Source: an uncultured bacterium
Lineage (GTDB): Bacteria > Planctomycetota > Uabimicrobiia > Uabimicrobiales > JABWCH01
Reading direction: 5' to 3'
Assembly: GCA_938003875.1 (NCBI GenBank)
Contig: CALKWO010000156.1
Coordinates: 1-64,000, forward strand
Length of the DNA: 64,000 nt
Under the pieces are notes generated by a model. It did not search any database. It was not told the origin of the DNA and saw only the letters and a list, made by a program, of their open reading frames with translations. Every line of letters starts with the position of its first letter. The stretch's first letter is position 1. Below, in pieces: positions 42,544 through 50,183 of the stretch. The position numbers and the translations under genes are program-made.

Positions 42544-43056
42544 TTACTTCCTTCCGAAAGTTATAGGGAACAAAAACCTGACTAACCAGGCTGGGCTACC
42601 TGAGATCACTAACGTCAGGATCAAGATAGATAAGCCGGATATTGGGTCTTGTTCCAGAAGATAAAAAAAATCTTGAGATACTTTAAGATGAGGAAAAAAT
42701 AATTTCCCTGACATCCATAGGAAAAAAAAGGTTGAAATGTAATCCAAAAATACCAAAATACAGATAGATAGCGTGAAAACCAACCTAAGAAAGCAAGAAA
42801 AATCCATCGGATATATACAGCTTTTTCTCGAAAAAAATTGTAGCAAAGGCTTTCGAAAGCCATTACTAACCAGGCTTAAAAAACCAATACAGAATCCCAA
42901 CAAACCCAGCAATATTGTTTCCATGCTAAGGAAATCAGGTTGAGAATCTATTTTAGGAGAGAGGTATATCACAAAATAACAAGAACCCAAAAAGTCCACG
43001 ATGACTAAGAGAATGAGAACCAGAAGGGCAATCTTTTTGAAAAGAAACAAGAACAT
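42544..43056 (-). CDS. Four-helix membrane protein, first gene of the operon
   Basis: 170 residues with four hydrophobic segments and small loops. Both this and the next protein have a paired TM, basic loop, paired TM layout with a similar SNGFRKP / SNACGKV motif after the second helix, suggesting common ancestry. A strong AAGGAGG precedes the ATG. A conserved block at 43101-43154, shared with 48020-48083, lies 45-98 bp upstream. It starts the minus-strand operon that runs through to the Replic_Relax gene. Confidence 0.77.
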   Translation of the reverse strand: MFLFLFKKIALLVLILLVIVDFLGSCYFVIYLSPKIDSQPDFLSMETILLGLLGFCIGFLSLVSNGFRKPLLQFFSRKSCIYPMDFSCFLRLVFTLSICILVFLDYISTFFFLWMSGKLFFPHLKVSQDFFYLLEQDPISGLSILILTLVISGSPAWLVRFLFPITFGRK

Positions 43057-43100
43057 GCTTTCCTCCTTTCTCTGCTTCCAGAAAATTTTCTCTCTCTACC

Positions 43101-43154
43101 TATATCCCCTCTCTCAATTAAAAAAATGCTCAAGAATTTTTGGGAAAAAAATGA
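43101..43154 (-). promoter_or_regulatory. Conserved AT-rich upstream block (copy B)
   Basis: On the plus strand TATATCCC, then CTC, AAAAAATGCT, a T-run and GAAAAAAATGAT appear in the same order and spacing as at 48020-48083. Both lie upstream of minus-strand transfer-module genes (43056 and 47805). Shared promoter or operator sequence is the simplest explanation. Confidence 0.6.
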
Positions 43155-43311
43155 TTTTTTTTCGGGGAATCTGCTAGAAATGGCTAAAATTAAGGAAGAC
43201 AAGGCGAAAATTTTTTTTCAAAAAATGGCAGATAGGGAAACATATTAGTGGATGGAGATGGCAGAATGCAAGAAGTCGGTAATTCGGAACAAATAAAAAA
43301 GGGAGGAAGCT

Positions 43312-43653
43312 ATGTCACTTTGGATATTGAAAAAGGACGGAAATAAAAGCCGTGTTATGATCTCGGTCGGAATACCTTTTCAGGCCATTCTCATTATGAT
43401 GGGCATTTTGAGCAGTTTCATTGCCAAGTCGATAATAAATTATCCCATTCTGACAGCGGCCTGGATTTCTATTTTTCTCGGATTTATTCTATTCGTAAGT
43501 GCCAAGGTATCTTTGTTTCGTCGAGGGATATGGATTTCTTGGGGGAGCAAACAAATGCCGCCTTTTTATAAACGTTTATATTTAGGCGGCTATGCGTTGA
43601 TGTTTTTGGGAATTATGCTGATTTTGCAGGTTCGGATTGTGATGATGCTATAA
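43312..43653 (+). CDS. Small membrane protein
   Basis: 113 residues with three hydrophobic segments (about 17-40, 45-65 and 90-112) and a basic loop between the second and third. GGGAGGAAGCT precedes the ATG at 43312. It is divergent from the membrane-protein operon and convergent with, overlapping by 6 bp, the methyltransferase gene. No family is recognised. Confidence 0.72.
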   Translation: MSLWILKKDGNKSRVMISVGIPFQAILIMMGILSSFIAKSIINYPILTAAWISIFLGFILFVSAKVSLFRRGIWISWGSKQMPPFYKRLYLGGYALMFLGIMLILQVRIVMML

Positions 43654-44448
43654 AGTAATCTTCTTTCTCAAGATACAACCAACAATGATAAAATGATGTT
43701 GGCCATTTTGATCGGTGAAGAAGACTGACTTACCTTGCTCTCTTTGGAATTCCAGATAAGGCTGTAAAATATAGGAACCAGTATATGTGCCAAATGGTGT
43801 ACGAGAAGCCTGGACAAATATTACTTCATAATGTTTTTCTATCAAGGGCAGAATGAGAGATGGATTACTGAGAGAACTCCATTCCAAAACTAAAATTGTT
43901 CCTGCCGGTAACGGGGCAAGAAGCAAGGAATGAAGATATTTCGTTCCGTCAGGCCCTCCATTGACCGATCTATAATTCTCTTCAGTTGTATTGGCAGGAA
44001 CTGGTAAATAAGGCGGATTGGATGCGATTATCTGAGTAGGGCAGTATTGTAAATCTCTTAAAAAATCTAACAGATCTTGCTGTACCAGTGTGTAATTTTG
44101 TAGGAGCTTGGCTTTCAAAATGTTACTTTTGCTGGTAAGAATAGTCTCAGGATTATTATCCACAGCCGTAATTTTCAAATTCTCATGGTGAGGATTGGCC
44201 AATAATGCGATTATACTCGGAATGCAGCTACCGGCTCCCAAATCTATCAATGAAGTCATCTCTAAGGGGGATAGCAATTTAAAAACTTTCGAGAGGAGCT
44301 GTGAATATAAAAAAGTATCGTCCGATGCTTTAAAATCAGTCCATTGAAAAAGAACTGAGATTTCCAAAAATTTTTGATCCTGATGAATTTCCTCTTCACT
44401 GATTTGGCCTATTTCAACGCAATATTTTTGTAAAAAATCATAAAACAT
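43648..44448 (-). CDS. HemK/PrmC-like class I methyltransferase
   Basis: 266 residues. SAM-binding motif I is LIDLGAGSCIPSI near 67-79, an acidic motif II is TAVDNNPE near 94-101, and the catalytic-type SNPPYLP lies near 143-149. NPPY is used by HemK/PrmC-like enzymes that methylate glutamine in release factors and ribosomal proteins, or by RNA/DNA amino-methyltransferases. A following NGGPDGTKYLHSLL segment supports the HemK-like group. It shares the strand with the PdxT-like gene upstream (87 bp), so the two may be one transcription unit. The substrate is unknown. Confidence 0.82.
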   Translation of the reverse strand: MFYDFLQKYCVEIGQISEEEIHQDQKFLEISVLFQWTDFKASDDTFLYSQLLSKVFKLLSPLEMTSLIDLGAGSCIPSIIALLANPHHENLKITAVDNNPETILTSKSNILKAKLLQNYTLVQQDLLDFLRDLQYCPTQIIASNPPYLPVPANTTEENYRSVNGGPDGTKYLHSLLLAPLPAGTILVLEWSSLSNPSLILPLIEKHYEVIFVQASRTPFGTYTGSYILQPYLEFQREQGKSVFFTDQNGQHHFIIVGCILRKKITL

Positions 44449-44535
44449 AAGATACCGTCTCCTGTATTTGATAATTCCTTTTCTTTGGAATATCCTTCAT
44501 CGTCACAATCGGTTGGGGCTATTATCTTTTTACTG

Positions 44536-45945
44536 CTAATCTTGTATTTTTTCTTCAATTTTTGACAATTGATCTTGTTTTATATAGCCCCATCTTGCAT
44601 CCTGCTTTACAATATCATTCAACCAATGAGCGAAAACAATACGACTATGGGTAGATGTAGCAATAAAAATAGAGCCAGAATCTTTTTTTTCTTTTAAGAC
44701 CACAGGAATACCATCAGAAAGCCTGCCAACAATTTCTATATGCTGAGCAATGTCTACGAATAAAGGAGCCCCAATAAATTTTCCTGATATTGCCTTGCCT
44801 TGTATAAAAAAATTCTGTACTCCATTTATCGCATTATTTTTTATTCCATAATCCATGAATCCTGCGGCATTCGATGAACAACCTTCTCCCATTTTTCCTG
44901 GTTCTCTCGCTAAAATAGCTCCTGCGCAGGAAAACAAAGCATGTTGTCCGTTGTTTCCAAAGCATCGAACTCCATCCAATATGCCGGTTTTATTGTAAAA
45001 ATCATATTGAGGAGAATGCCAGCCTCCCCCAAGTACAACACAATCAAAAAATTCCATTTCTTCTTTTGTATGAATGAATATTGTTTCAAAATCGTATGGT
45101 AAATCATCCTGCAAACTATCGCATAATATTTTTTCCAAATGATATGCCCCTTGAATCGCTGCTATTCCGATTCGTAGCTTTTGTCGGCTTTTCGCTAAAA
45201 AAATTCTTTTTTTATGCATTTCAAAAATATTTTTTATCCTGCTATCTATCATTTGTTCAATCTGCTCTTTGTCTGGAAGTTCCTTTAAAATAAATCCATC
45301 GCAACTATTATTTCTCTCAAAAAATGAAATGATCTCTTCTAAAGCCCCGCTAAAAAAAATTAAAAGTTGTCTTTTTTTTGTACTATAATCACTCCAAATA
45401 TTATAAAAATTATTTTTTATAGAAATATCCTCAAATATAAAGCCATCTATAAAAAAATCTTCATATAAATTTATTGCTAACCTTAGTCCTTCCATATTCA
45501 AATTTGTAATTTTTATCATTATTGGTTGATAAAGTATTTCCTGAATTAGTTGATTGTTGGCAGCCAGCCTTTCAAATAATATTTTTTCTATCTTTTTTAG
45601 TTTTTCTTGATATGCGCTATAATGATTTGATTCTAAAATGGCTATCATGCCAGGACCACTCAGGGCTGTCCCTGCTTCTTTCGATAAACCATATTTTTCT
45701 AAATAAAAATAACAACGATCACAGTATTCTTCCCATTTTTCTGGATTAAAATTATGTATGATTACAGTATTGGATTCTTTGATAATATTTTTGGCTTCTA
45801 TATTAGGTGTAGTACTATCTATTACAATGCCTGAAATTTGAAGTTCCTTAAAATATTTTTTTTCCATTTCTTCCAGACTTTTTATAGTGACAATTGTAGA
45901 ACCTACTGTACAAGCAAGGCGAATGGAATTTATGCTATACTTCAT
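44536..45945 (-). CDS. Protein with a C-terminal PdxT/SNO-like amidotransferase domain
   Basis: 469 residues. The C-terminal part (about 275-455) aligns by eye with PdxT, the glutaminase of pyridoxal phosphate synthase: RIGIAAIQGAY, VVLGGGWHSPQ in place of PGGEST, the cysteine loop LFSCAGAIL near 340, GAPLFVDI, and IATSTHSR in place of SFHPE. The nucleophilic Cys and the His are present, but the triad Glu after His is replaced by Arg. The N-terminal 270 residues alternate strands and helices (GIVIDS, TVIIHNF, GFIFEDIS, GFILKELPD) and may be a TIM-like barrel. AAGGACAAAAG precedes the ATG. The reaction is unknown; either a diverged enzyme or a pseudoenzyme. Confidence 0.68.
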   Translation of the reverse strand: MKYSINSIRLACTVGSTIVTIKSLEEMEKKYFKELQISGIVIDSTTPNIEAKNIIKESNTVIIHNFNPEKWEEYCDRCYFYLEKYGLSKEAGTALSGPGMIAILESNHYSAYQEKLKKIEKILFERLAANNQLIQEILYQPIMIKITNLNMEGLRLAINLYEDFFIDGFIFEDISIKNNFYNIWSDYSTKKRQLLIFFSGALEEIISFFERNNSCDGFILKELPDKEQIEQMIDSRIKNIFEMHKKRIFLAKSRQKLRIGIAAIQGAYHLEKILCDSLQDDLPYDFETIFIHTKEEMEFFDCVVLGGGWHSPQYDFYNKTGILDGVRCFGNNGQHALFSCAGAILAREPGKMGEGCSSNAAGFMDYGIKNNAINGVQNFFIQGKAISGKFIGAPLFVDIAQHIEIVGRLSDGIPVVLKEKKDSGSIFIATSTHSRIVFAHWLNDIVKQDARWGYIKQDQLSKIEEKIQD

Positions 45946-46105
45946 CTTTTGTCCTTGAAAAAGAGCCAGAGATACTCAAAAACTCTATTTTAATACAAGC
46001 AAGTACTCATTACCAAAATATTATACAATCAAGTTAACGATTCCTATTCACACGGGAAAGAAATGGAAAAATATCAGTAGCCGGACAGAAGGTGGAATAA
46101 AAATA

Positions 46106-46171
46106 ACAGCATAGACGCTAAAGCTACAAAGAAAAAATTTTTTTTACTCTGCGTTCCAGCGTTTTTGCTGT
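46106..46171. other. Hairpin in the 45946-46210 gap
   Basis: ACAGC-atag-ACGCT at 46106-46119 pairs with AGCGT-tttt-GCTGT at 46158-46171. On the minus strand a T-rich stretch follows, so it could terminate the DUF1697 transcript. Nothing else is seen in this 265-bp gap. Confidence 0.4.
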
Positions 46172-46210
46172 GAATTTTTTTGTATTTAATGTAACCGAAA
46201 AGTTCTATAA

Positions 46211-46747
46211 TTATTTTTTATTTCCTGCCAAATATCTGGCAGTGTTTACATTTCTTACCGTCATAAACTGATACAAACCATAGCCTATTATTTTGTTTAT
46301 GTGGCTTTTATTATAATTTTTTCTATCCACATTCCAGTAAATTGCCCCCTTGGTATAACGAATGTCTATGTATTCTTTTTTTATAGGAAGTTCCTCTATT
46401 GTCTTCTCTGAATCAATTTCCGGAAACAAAAAAGCCACATCGGATTTTTGCATTGTATCATTCTGCCATTCTTTTGGTATGGCATCGGATATTTGCATTA
46501 TCTCTTGCTCGGTTTTAATCAAAGTGGGAATCGGAAAGCCAAAGTTTTTTTCCAGACTGGCTTCGACTTTTTGTCGGATATTTTTTGCATCTTCTTCCGA
46601 TTCGAAAAGAATATTTCCTGAATTGATGTACGTTGATACATGGATGCACCCTAAAGTTTCAAAAATTTCTTTGAGCTTTTTCATCTCAACTCTTCGTTCT
46701 TTTCCAACATTAATCCCTCGAACAAGGGCAATGTATTTTTTATACAT
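46211..46747 (-). CDS. DUF1697 family protein
   Basis: 178 residues from the ATG at 46747 (TGGAGAATGAT upstream). The N-terminus YIALVRGINVG and the following STYINSGNILFES segment are the hallmark of DUF1697, a widespread family of about 180 residues with an alpha/beta ferredoxin-like fold and no proven function. It usually behaves as cargo rather than as part of a pathway. Flanking genes give no clue. Confidence 0.88.
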   Translation of the reverse strand: MYKKYIALVRGINVGKERRVEMKKLKEIFETLGCIHVSTYINSGNILFESEEDAKNIRQKVEASLEKNFGFPIPTLIKTEQEIMQISDAIPKEWQNDTMQKSDVAFLFPEIDSEKTIEELPIKKEYIDIRYTKGAIYWNVDRKNYNKSHINKIIGYGLYQFMTVRNVNTARYLAGNKK

Positions 46748-46782
46748 ATCATTCTCCACTAGAAAAATATTTTGAAAATTGC

Positions 46783-47805
46783 CTAAAACAATCTCTTGGG
46801 AATGTCTCTCATCGTTACGTAATGTATCAGAAAATTTTGATTTTCTGACCCTGGTTCTGGCGATAAATCTGCAATGATTCTCTGATTTTTTTCTGGAAAA
46901 ATCAACACCACTTCGATATTTTCAAACTTCGTTTCCAGTTTTTCTCTCCATTGTTTGATGGATTCCTGATCGCTAAGCCATGCCTGATAAGCTGAAATTA
47001 TTTTACGATAGTGATAGAGTTGTTCGCCAGGGGTGTGAGCATCATAGCAGGGCAAAAAATCAAACAAAAAGCATTTTTTTTCTTCTTTGGCTTTAATCAT
47101 AACGAGCAAATTTGGTTTGCATGTTTTCCGATTTCCCTGTACTCCTGAAATTTTTAAGGAGGATTTCTTGCGAGGATTTTCCGCAGAAACCCAATCGAAA
47201 ATGCAGCATGTTTTCATTTTTTCGATGCTCATCAGAATATCTATTTCTTGGAGAATATCCAACAGATTTTCGTAAGAAAATTGTCTGGCAAAGACGGCTT
47301 GGGGAAAATTTGTCTTTGCTTTTTTGTTCCAGAGAGTCACTTGTTCCAAACTTTTTTCCGTGTGGAAATAAACTTTTTCGCTTCCCACTTCGACCCCTTC
47401 CAGAGAAGATTCCAGATGGATTGGGGATATACTTTTCTTCAAAATTTTTTGAATTTGAGACAAAGACAGGCATCCATAGCGAAGAATTTCGATCAATATC
47501 TGGGCAATTTCTTCATCGCTAAGCTCAAAGTTTGGAGAGATATTTTCAGAGAAAATCGCTTCGGGTTTTATCTCTTCCTGATGAATTGGTTGGAATTTTT
47601 CTTCTAGAATTTTGCTTTCGTGTGAAAATTTTTCTTCCGAAATTTTACTTTCGAGCAGAAGTTTTTCTTCTGGAATTTTACTTTCGGGTGAAAATTTTTC
47701 TTCTAAAATTTTTCCTTTGATAAGATTCTCGACGAGATTTTTCTCTTGTTTTTCTCGTTCGGTTTGAACAAAATCTCGATCATTTTTGCTCGCAAAAATT
47801 TTCAT
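46783..47805 (-). CDS. Relaxase-like (Replic_Relax-type) protein with N-terminal repeats
   Basis: 340 residues from the ATG at 47805 (AAAGGA upstream; a TTG at 47811 is in frame). Residues about 28-70 hold four copies of a 10-residue repeat of the type ESKIPEEKL. A winged helix (DEEIAQILIEILRYG and following, near 95-125) precedes an alpha/beta region with PNLLVMIKAK, CFLFDFLPCYDA and YHYRKIISAYQ, similar in order to the nuclease-like part of the Replic_Relax protein at 35.4 kb. The key acidic residues are not clearly kept, so it may be a diverged paralogue. A conserved upstream block at 48020-48083 links it to the membrane operon. Confidence 0.65.
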   Translation of the reverse strand: MKIFASKNDRDFVQTEREKQEKNLVENLIKGKILEEKFSPESKIPEEKLLLESKISEEKFSHESKILEEKFQPIHQEEIKPEAIFSENISPNFELSDEEIAQILIEILRYGCLSLSQIQKILKKSISPIHLESSLEGVEVGSEKVYFHTEKSLEQVTLWNKKAKTNFPQAVFARQFSYENLLDILQEIDILMSIEKMKTCCIFDWVSAENPRKKSSLKISGVQGNRKTCKPNLLVMIKAKEEKKCFLFDFLPCYDAHTPGEQLYHYRKIISAYQAWLSDQESIKQWREKLETKFENIEVVLIFPEKNQRIIADLSPEPGSENQNFLIHYVTMRDIPKRLF

Positions 47806-48110
47806 TTTCAAAATCCTTTCGATAAAAAAGTTCTTCGTAATTGCAAAAGTTTGGGGGAATTTTTTGTACTTGGGAGGTAAAAATGGATGATTTTACCTTG
47901 ATTTTGCCCTGATTCCATGCGCTCACCTCAATTCGTTGTAAAACAAAGAGTTAAGCTGTTTATTTCACCCCTACGAATACCAGTTTTCCAGGGTTTACCT
48001 CTATTGGTTCCCCCTTATATATATCCCTTTTCTCGAAGCAAAAAATGCTGAATTTTTTTTAAAAAAATTTTAAGAAAAATGATGGGAAGGGATAGCCACT
48101 TAGAAAAAAA
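47806..48110. other. Upstream region with an 8-bp inverted repeat (47875-47898)
   Basis: AGGTAAAA at 47875-47882 is exactly inverted at 47891-47898, about 70 bp before the relaxase-like start, a plausible operator. Farther upstream are the conserved block at 48020-48083 and A/T-runs. No gene is seen. Confidence 0.45.
48020..48083 (-). promoter_or_regulatory. Conserved AT-rich upstream block (copy C)
   Basis: Same ordered words as at 43101-43154: TATATCCC, TCTC, AAAAAATGCT, a T-run and GAAAAATGAT, with 10 extra bases in the T/A-run. It lies about 215 bp before the relaxase-like gene and directly beside the 79-bp repeats. Confidence 0.6.
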
Positions 48111-48500
48111 TACCCCTGCCCCTCCATCAACTTCATCTTAAATTTTCGACAGAAAACTTTTCATCAGCGATATACAAATGAAAAAAAATTATCTCTGTCC
48201 CTCCATCAACTTCATCTTAAATTTTCGACAGAAAACTTTTCATCGGCGATATACAAATGAAAAAAAATTATCTCTGTCCCTCCATCAACTTCATTTTAAA
48301 TTTTCGACAGAAAACTTTTCATCGGCGATATACAAATGAAAAAAAAATATCCCTGCCCCTCCATCAGCTTCGCCTTAAACTTTCATCGAAAAATTTTTCA
48401 TCAGCGATATACAAATGAAAAAAAATAACCCGGACTCTTTATCAACTTCGCCTTAAAGTTTCATCGGAAAATTTTTCATCGGCGGTATGGCAAAAAAAAT
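48111..48500. repeat. Five tandem 79-bp repeats (iteron- or centromere-like)
   Basis: Units start at 48111, 48190, 48269, 48348 and 48427. The first four are 79 bp and the last is 74 bp. Units 1-3 are nearly identical; 4 and 5 drift. Each contains CCTCCATCAACTTC, AAATTTTCGACAG and a perfect TTTTCAT/ATGAAAA hairpin around CGATATACA. The period is not a multiple of 3, so this is not a coding repeat. The array separates the transfer genes (minus strand) from the T-leader genes (plus strand). An origin or partition site of a plasmid-like element is the best guess. Confidence 0.88.
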
Positions 48501-48532
48501 GCGACCGATGTTTTGTGATTCGAAGATAAGTA

Positions 48533-48562
48533 GGAAGCCTCTTGTGGCTGATTTATTTTTTT
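48533..48562 (+). promoter_or_regulatory. Repeated GAAGCCTCTT hairpin plus T-tract leader (copy 1 of 4)
   Basis: GGAAGCCTCTTGTGGCTGAT followed by a T-rich tract just before an ATG. Similar elements occur at 48643-48673, 49088-49118 and 54781-54813, with loop changes that mostly keep the short AGCC/GGCT-type pairing. They look like intrinsic terminators placed directly in front of start codons and represent the best-defined version of the T-rich leader used throughout 48.5-63 kb. Confidence 0.65.
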
Positions 48563-48571
48563 GGGAAACCT

Positions 48572-48643
48572 ATGGACGATTTTTTTTCATACCATGAAGG
48601 CAAAAAATACGAGACCTTTGTTTCGTATCAGGGAAAAAAATAG
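48572..48643 (+). CDS. 23-residue micro-ORF with T-rich leader
   Basis: Starts MDDFFSYHEGKKYETF and ends in Lys-Lys. The ATG follows the hairpin/T-tract element at 48533-48562 by 9 nt, and the stop overlaps the second copy of that element. It could be a leader peptide or a real small protein. Only the placement of the leader supports it; no homologue is recognised. Confidence 0.4.
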   Translation: MDDFFSYHEGKKYETFVSYQGKK

Positions 48644-48681
48644 GAAGCCTCTTATGGTTGATTTATTTTTTTTTACGATCT

Positions 48682-48930
48682 ATGACTGAACTACCTGCAA
48701 CACAAACAGAGTACTCACTTAAAAAATTTTTAGAAGACTATCAGCGTTATCGCGAAAAAACCGGAAAAGAAGTTGAGGATTTGTATCCTCAAGAATTTTT
48801 TGTTACCTGGTGTCGAAATTGCGGACGGGAAAATGTCACCCGGTCGAACATTCTCTATTCGGTTTTCAAAAATTTTGGACAACCATTGTGCTTTCGTTGT
48901 CAGAAAAAAAATTTTATTTCTATTTTTTAA
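48682..48930 (+). CDS. Small zinc-finger protein
   Basis: 82 residues from the ATG at 48682; the longer frame to 48658 would start inside the T-tract leader. Two CxxC pairs, WCRNCGRE near 44-50 and LCFRCQKK near 70-76, suggest a single zinc ribbon. The N-terminal half is a charged helix. No Shine-Dalgarno is present, and a run of T ends 8 nt before the ATG. It heads a plus-strand series of small genes. Function unknown; DNA or RNA binding is plausible. Confidence 0.68.
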   Translation: MTELPATQTEYSLKKFLEDYQRYREKTGKEVEDLYPQEFFVTWCRNCGRENVTRSNILYSVFKNFGQPLCFRCQKKNFISIF

Positions 48931-48942
48931 CCTATCTCACTC

Positions 48943-49089
48943 ATGCAAAACTCGTACAATCCACTGGCAAGACGCTATGCTTTGCGTCAATTGGCAGAAC
49001 TCGAAAAAAAATTACAGCATTCGGTTTCTCGTCTGGAACAAAAATGCGATGAAGCAATCAAAATACTCGCTCAATGCGAACAAAAATGA
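48943..49089 (+). CDS. 48-residue helical protein
   Basis: Starts MQNSYNPLARRYALRQLAEL and continues as an amphipathic helix with heptad-spaced Leu (LEKKLQHSVSRLEQKC). The ATG follows the stop codon and TATTTTTTAACC leader of the zinc-finger gene by 12 nt, the same arrangement as the other genes here. Codon use looks coding and the helix is regular, so a real small coiled-coil protein is likely. It is too short for family recognition. Confidence 0.55.
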   Translation: MQNSYNPLARRYALRQLAELEKKLQHSVSRLEQKCDEAIKILAQCEQK

Positions 49090-49129
49090 AGCCTCTTTCG
49101 GGCGAATTTATTTTTTTACTCATAACTTT

Positions 49130-49183
49130 ATGCCACGATCTCCACCATCGTTTGTTTTTACTTTTTGTCATTTTATTTTTTAA
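49130..49183 (+). CDS. 17-residue micro-ORF with T-rich leader
   Basis: MPRSPPSFVFTFCHFIF, starting 12 nt after a GAAGCCTCTT hairpin/T-tract element and ending within the T-tract leader of the next gene. Very short; it may be a leader peptide that couples translation to the following 223-residue gene, or chance. Confidence 0.25.
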   Translation: MPRSPPSFVFTFCHFIF

Positions 49184-49196
49184 CTACCAAATCACC

Positions 49197-49868
49197 ATGA
49201 CTCAACTCACAAATTCCTATGCCCTACTGGACAACACCATCAAACCGCAAGTCCATCTCAAAATTCTTCAGACTTCCAGCCAACCGGTGACGGAAGAAAA
49301 AGCAGAAGCGGGCAAAATTTATAACACCGTTACCCAAGAAACAAAAGATTACCTTGATCTTCTGATTCTGGGAGTAAGACGCGAATTTCGCGTATGGAGA
49401 GATAACCAAAAAGGTTTGGCAAAATACCCGGAATGGGCAAGCGATGATATGAATACGCTGATACATCTCAACCCGGAAACCGGACAAAAAATCAGTGAAG
49501 AACCTTTGGAGCAAAGCGAGCTTTGGCTTAATCGTTTCGACAATCCCCTCGCTCAAACACAGTACTGCTTTTTAGCCGCTCTTTCTGATAATGCCACTCC
49601 TGTTACCTTTCGGATTCATGGGTTAGGTGTGAAGCCAGCCAGAAATTTTCTCAATCAGGCTCGATACAGCAAACGCCAACTCTACGAGTTTATCACCCGG
49701 CTCAGCGTGGAAAAACAGAATACCAGCTTTGGTCTGAAATACGTTCCTCGCCTCGAAATTCTGGATACTCCTATGCCAGAGAAATACAACCCAGAAAGAG
49801 CTTCCGATGTATGCCAGGATTTTATAAACCAAAGCTCTCCCCCTGCTCGAAATAAAGTACTACAGTAA
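49197..49868 (+). CDS. Uncharacterised phage-like protein
   Basis: 223 residues from the ATG at 49197, chosen because TTTTATTTTTTAACTACC lies just before it; the frame extends to 49074 but that part spans two leaders. GKIYNTVTQETKDYLDLLILGVRREF, with the tryptophan in VWRDNQ and a YPEWASDD segment, resembles the core of phage proteins with an OB-like or structural role that I cannot name. No cysteine clusters or membrane segments. A strong hairpin terminator at 49904 follows. Confidence 0.7.
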   Translation: MTQLTNSYALLDNTIKPQVHLKILQTSSQPVTEEKAEAGKIYNTVTQETKDYLDLLILGVRREFRVWRDNQKGLAKYPEWASDDMNTLIHLNPETGQKISEEPLEQSELWLNRFDNPLAQTQYCFLAALSDNATPVTFRIHGLGVKPARNFLNQARYSKRQLYEFITRLSVEKQNTSFGLKYVPRLEILDTPMPEKYNPERASDVCQDFINQSSPPARNKVLQ

Positions 49869-49903
49869 ATGGTACTCACTCCGGTTCACGGTCAGTTGTA
49901 TAT

Positions 49904-49939
49904 GAGAGGCTCGGCTCCATGCCAGCCTCTCTTTTTTTT
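49904..49939 (+). terminator. Rho-independent terminator directly before a start codon
   Basis: GAGAGGCT at 49904-49911 pairs exactly with AGCCTCTC at 49924-49931, followed by eight T. It lies 36 bp after the 223-residue gene and its T-run ends 14 nt before the next ATG, so it is at once a terminator and the T-rich leader of the following gene. Confidence 0.85.
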
Positions 49940-49953
49940 ATAACTTCTATTCT

Positions 49954-50145
49954 ATGAAAACATCCATTGCACCAACTCCTGCTCAAAAGAGATACTTCAT
50001 CGCACTTGTGGAAAATTTGTTTCCTTGCGAACAAACACGCAATTTTTACTACAAGATGATGAAGGGACTTACGAAAGCCGAAGTCAGCTACGAAGTACAA
50101 AAACTTCGCAGTCGCCTCGCCCGAATACAAAAAACGCTACGTTGA
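49954..50145 (+). CDS. Small basic helical protein
   Basis: 63 residues. The sequence SIAPTPAQKRYFIALVENLF, then GLTKAEVSYEVQKLRSRL, resembles the helical segment often seen in phage and plasmid proteins (TPxQ..fI..L, then LTkaEAS..I..L), where it is a short DNA-binding or adaptor unit. The ATG follows TATAACTTCTATTCT after the terminator. No ribosome site. Probably real because of this common motif. Confidence 0.7.
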   Translation: MKTSIAPTPAQKRYFIALVENLFPCEQTRNFYYKMMKGLTKAEVSYEVQKLRSRLARIQKTLR

Positions 50146-50183
50146 AAAGCGTTTTTTCTTTATATTTTTTTACACTCATTTTT

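Noticed and set aside
44536..45945. Complete PdxS-PdxT fusion making pyridoxal phosphate
   Set aside because: The N-terminal half does not show PdxS signatures and the PdxT triad is incomplete.
48111..48500. CRISPR array
   Set aside because: The repeats are directly adjacent 79-bp units without variable spacers, and no cas genes are present.
48488..48598. 36-codon frame across the end of the 79-bp repeats
   Set aside because: It reads through the hairpin/T-tract leader and has no start signal of its own.
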